Shown: positions 13,307-14,165 of the stretch, in pieces | Numbering within the stretch: the stretch's first letter is position 1 | How the letters are laid out: each line of letters opens with the position of its first letter | Source: Candidatus Bipolaricaulota bacterium | GTDB taxonomy: Bacteria; Bipolaricaulota; Bipolaricaulia; UBA7950; UBA9294 | NCBI GenBank assembly: GCA_020350845.1 | Contig: CP070725.1 | Span: 168,529-182,693, forward strand | DNA: 14,165 nt | Direction: 5' to 3' | Program-made: the position numbers and the translations under genes | The notes under the pieces: generated by a model | Told to the model about the DNA's origin: nothing | The model's input: the letters and a program-made list of their open reading frames with translations, nothing else | Databases searched by the model: none

Positions 13307-13374
13307 TAGACTCAGCGGGGAGAGGCCCGTGCCGTGAGTTCGTGGATCCGGCCGGGGGAAGGGACTTCCGACCG

Positions 13375-14165
13375 ATGGACAACGAAACGACGAGGCCCCG
13401 GGACTTCATCCGTCAGATCGTGGCCGAGGACGTCGCCGCCGGCGTCAACGGCGGCCGGGTCCATACTCGGTGGCCCCCCGAGCCGAACGGCTACATCCAC
13501 ATTGGACACGCCAAGGGCTTTCTCCTCGCCTACGGGATCGCCGAGGAGTTCGGCGGCAAGTTCAACCTCCGCTTCGATGACACCAATCCGGCGAAGGAGG
13601 AACAGGAGTTCGTCGACGCGATTATCGAGGACAGGCGCTGGCTCGGTGTCGATTGGGAGGATCGGCTGTTCTTCGCGTCGGACTACTTCGATCAGCTCTA
13701 CGAGTGGGCGGAACTCCTCATCCAGGCCGGCAAGGCCTACGTCTGCGACCTCTCCGCCGACGAGATCCGGGAATACCGCGGGACCGCGATCACGGAGGGA
13801 GAGCGCACGGAGACACCGCCCGGTCGCAACAGCCCGTACCGCGACCGCTCCGTCGAGGAGAACCTCGACCTCTTCCGCCGGATGCGGACAGGAGAGTTCC
13901 CCGACGGATCACGAACGCTGCGCGCGAAGATCGACATGGCTCATCCCAACCTCAACATGCGCGATCCGGTCATGTACCGGATCCTCCGCGCGACGCACCA
14001 CCGTCAGGGCGACGCGTGGTGCATCTATCCGATGTACGACTACACCCACTGCCTCTCCGATGCCATCGAGGGGATCACCCACTCCCTCTGCACCCTCGAG
14101 TTCGAGGACCACCGGCCCCTCTACGACTGGGTCCTCGACGAGCTCGAGACGGAGTGCCATCCCCG
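13375..14165 (+). CDS. glnS: Glutaminyl-tRNA synthetase, N-terminal part
   Basis: The enzyme charges tRNA-Gln with glutamine using ATP (class I synthetase). The window holds the first 263 codons, open to the end; bacterial enzymes are about 550 residues, so roughly half is missing. The class I signature is present: PPEPNGYIHIGHAKG with HIGH, then NLRFDDTNP. Further GlnRS hallmarks follow: SDYFDQLYEWA, REYRGT, NSPYRDRSVEENL, LRAKIDMAHPN, WCIYPMYDYTHCLSDA and EGITHSLCTLEF. The KMSKS loop lies beyond the window. These features mark true GlnRS rather than GluRS. ATG 13375 follows GGGGGAAGGGA about 11 bases upstream and the N-terminus aligns with known enzymes. The gene is divergent from the flavin reductase-like gene; a palindrome and a possible TAGACT -10 box lie upstream. 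Its substrate tRNA-Gln(CUG) lies at 11-84. Confidence 0.97.
   Translation, partial: MDNETTRPRDFIRQIVAEDVAAGVNGGRVHTRWPPEPNGYIHIGHAKGFLLAYGIAEEFGGKFNLRFDDTNPAKEEQEFVDAIIEDRRWLGVDWEDRLFFASDYFDQLYEWAELLIQAGKAYVCDLSADEIREYRGTAITEGERTETPPGRNSPYRDRSVEENLDLFRRMRTGEFPDGSRTLRAKIDMAHPNLNMRDPVMYRILRATHHRQGDAWCIYPMYDYTHCLSDAIEGITHSLCTLEFEDHRPLYDWVLDELETECHP

Noticed and set aside
13181..13374. A T-box or other riboswitch before glnS
   Set aside because: No T-box motif (such as the TGGNACC core) or terminator/antiterminator pair is seen; only the short palindrome and a possible -10 box are present.
11439..13409. A 656-codon minus-strand open frame covering both the flavin reductase-like and GAF genes
   Set aside because: Only its last 358 codons resemble a protein family. 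The upstream part overlaps the flavin reductase-like gene in another frame and is arginine-rich, typical of GC-rich shadow frames; the ribosome binding site at ATG 12515 marks the real start.

Overview
This window is GC-rich bacterial chromosome with tightly packed genes, strong Shine-Dalgarno sites and Gram-negative-style export signals, including one clear lipobox. The phylum cannot be fixed from sequence alone. A tRNA-Gln(CUG) and a discriminating glutaminyl-tRNA synthetase (GlnRS) show direct glutaminylation, which many bacteria lack. The several Fe-S and flavin proteins suggest an anaerobic or redox-versatile lifestyle. Six-cysteine secreted modules and PKD domains recall large-genome environmental lineages such as Planctomycetes or uncultivated phyla, but that is only an impression.

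Layout. 11-84 is tRNA-Gln. It is followed at once by a 201-bp inverted-repeat element (88-288) whose right arm contains the first possible start codon of a short Fe-S protein (285-947). 1061-2736 is a translationally coupled pair: a secreted PKD protein and a lipoprotein. 2867-3487 (minus) is a small membrane protein, divergent from a GAF-PAS-GGDEF diguanylate cyclase (3536-4936). Between the cyclase and the next, convergent gene lies a near-perfect 29-bp palindrome (4941-5011). That gene (4995-8183, minus) encodes a 1062-residue secreted protein with five exact 41-residue cysteine modules; its stop codon lies inside the palindrome.

8291-10691 (minus) is a four-gene membrane/redox operon with a recognisable promoter: unknown membrane protein, TMEM175-type channel, flavodoxin-ferredoxin (EFR1 type) and PsiE-like protein. 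10762-11438 has no convincing gene. It holds a strong hairpin, a third copy of the GGGGACAC repeat family, and a duplicated fragment of the tail of the next gene. 11439-13180 (minus) is a flavin reductase-like gene followed by a tandem-GAF sensor protein. A palindrome marks the divergent promoter region before glnS, which runs off the window end.

The most notable signals are the dispersed GGGGACAC palindrome family (three loci, two of them overlapping a coding end), the large cysteine-module protein, the TMEM175/EFR1/PsiE operon, and the duplicated gene tail. No CRISPR array, phage, toxin-antitoxin or recognisable defence system was seen, and no transposase gene is present.
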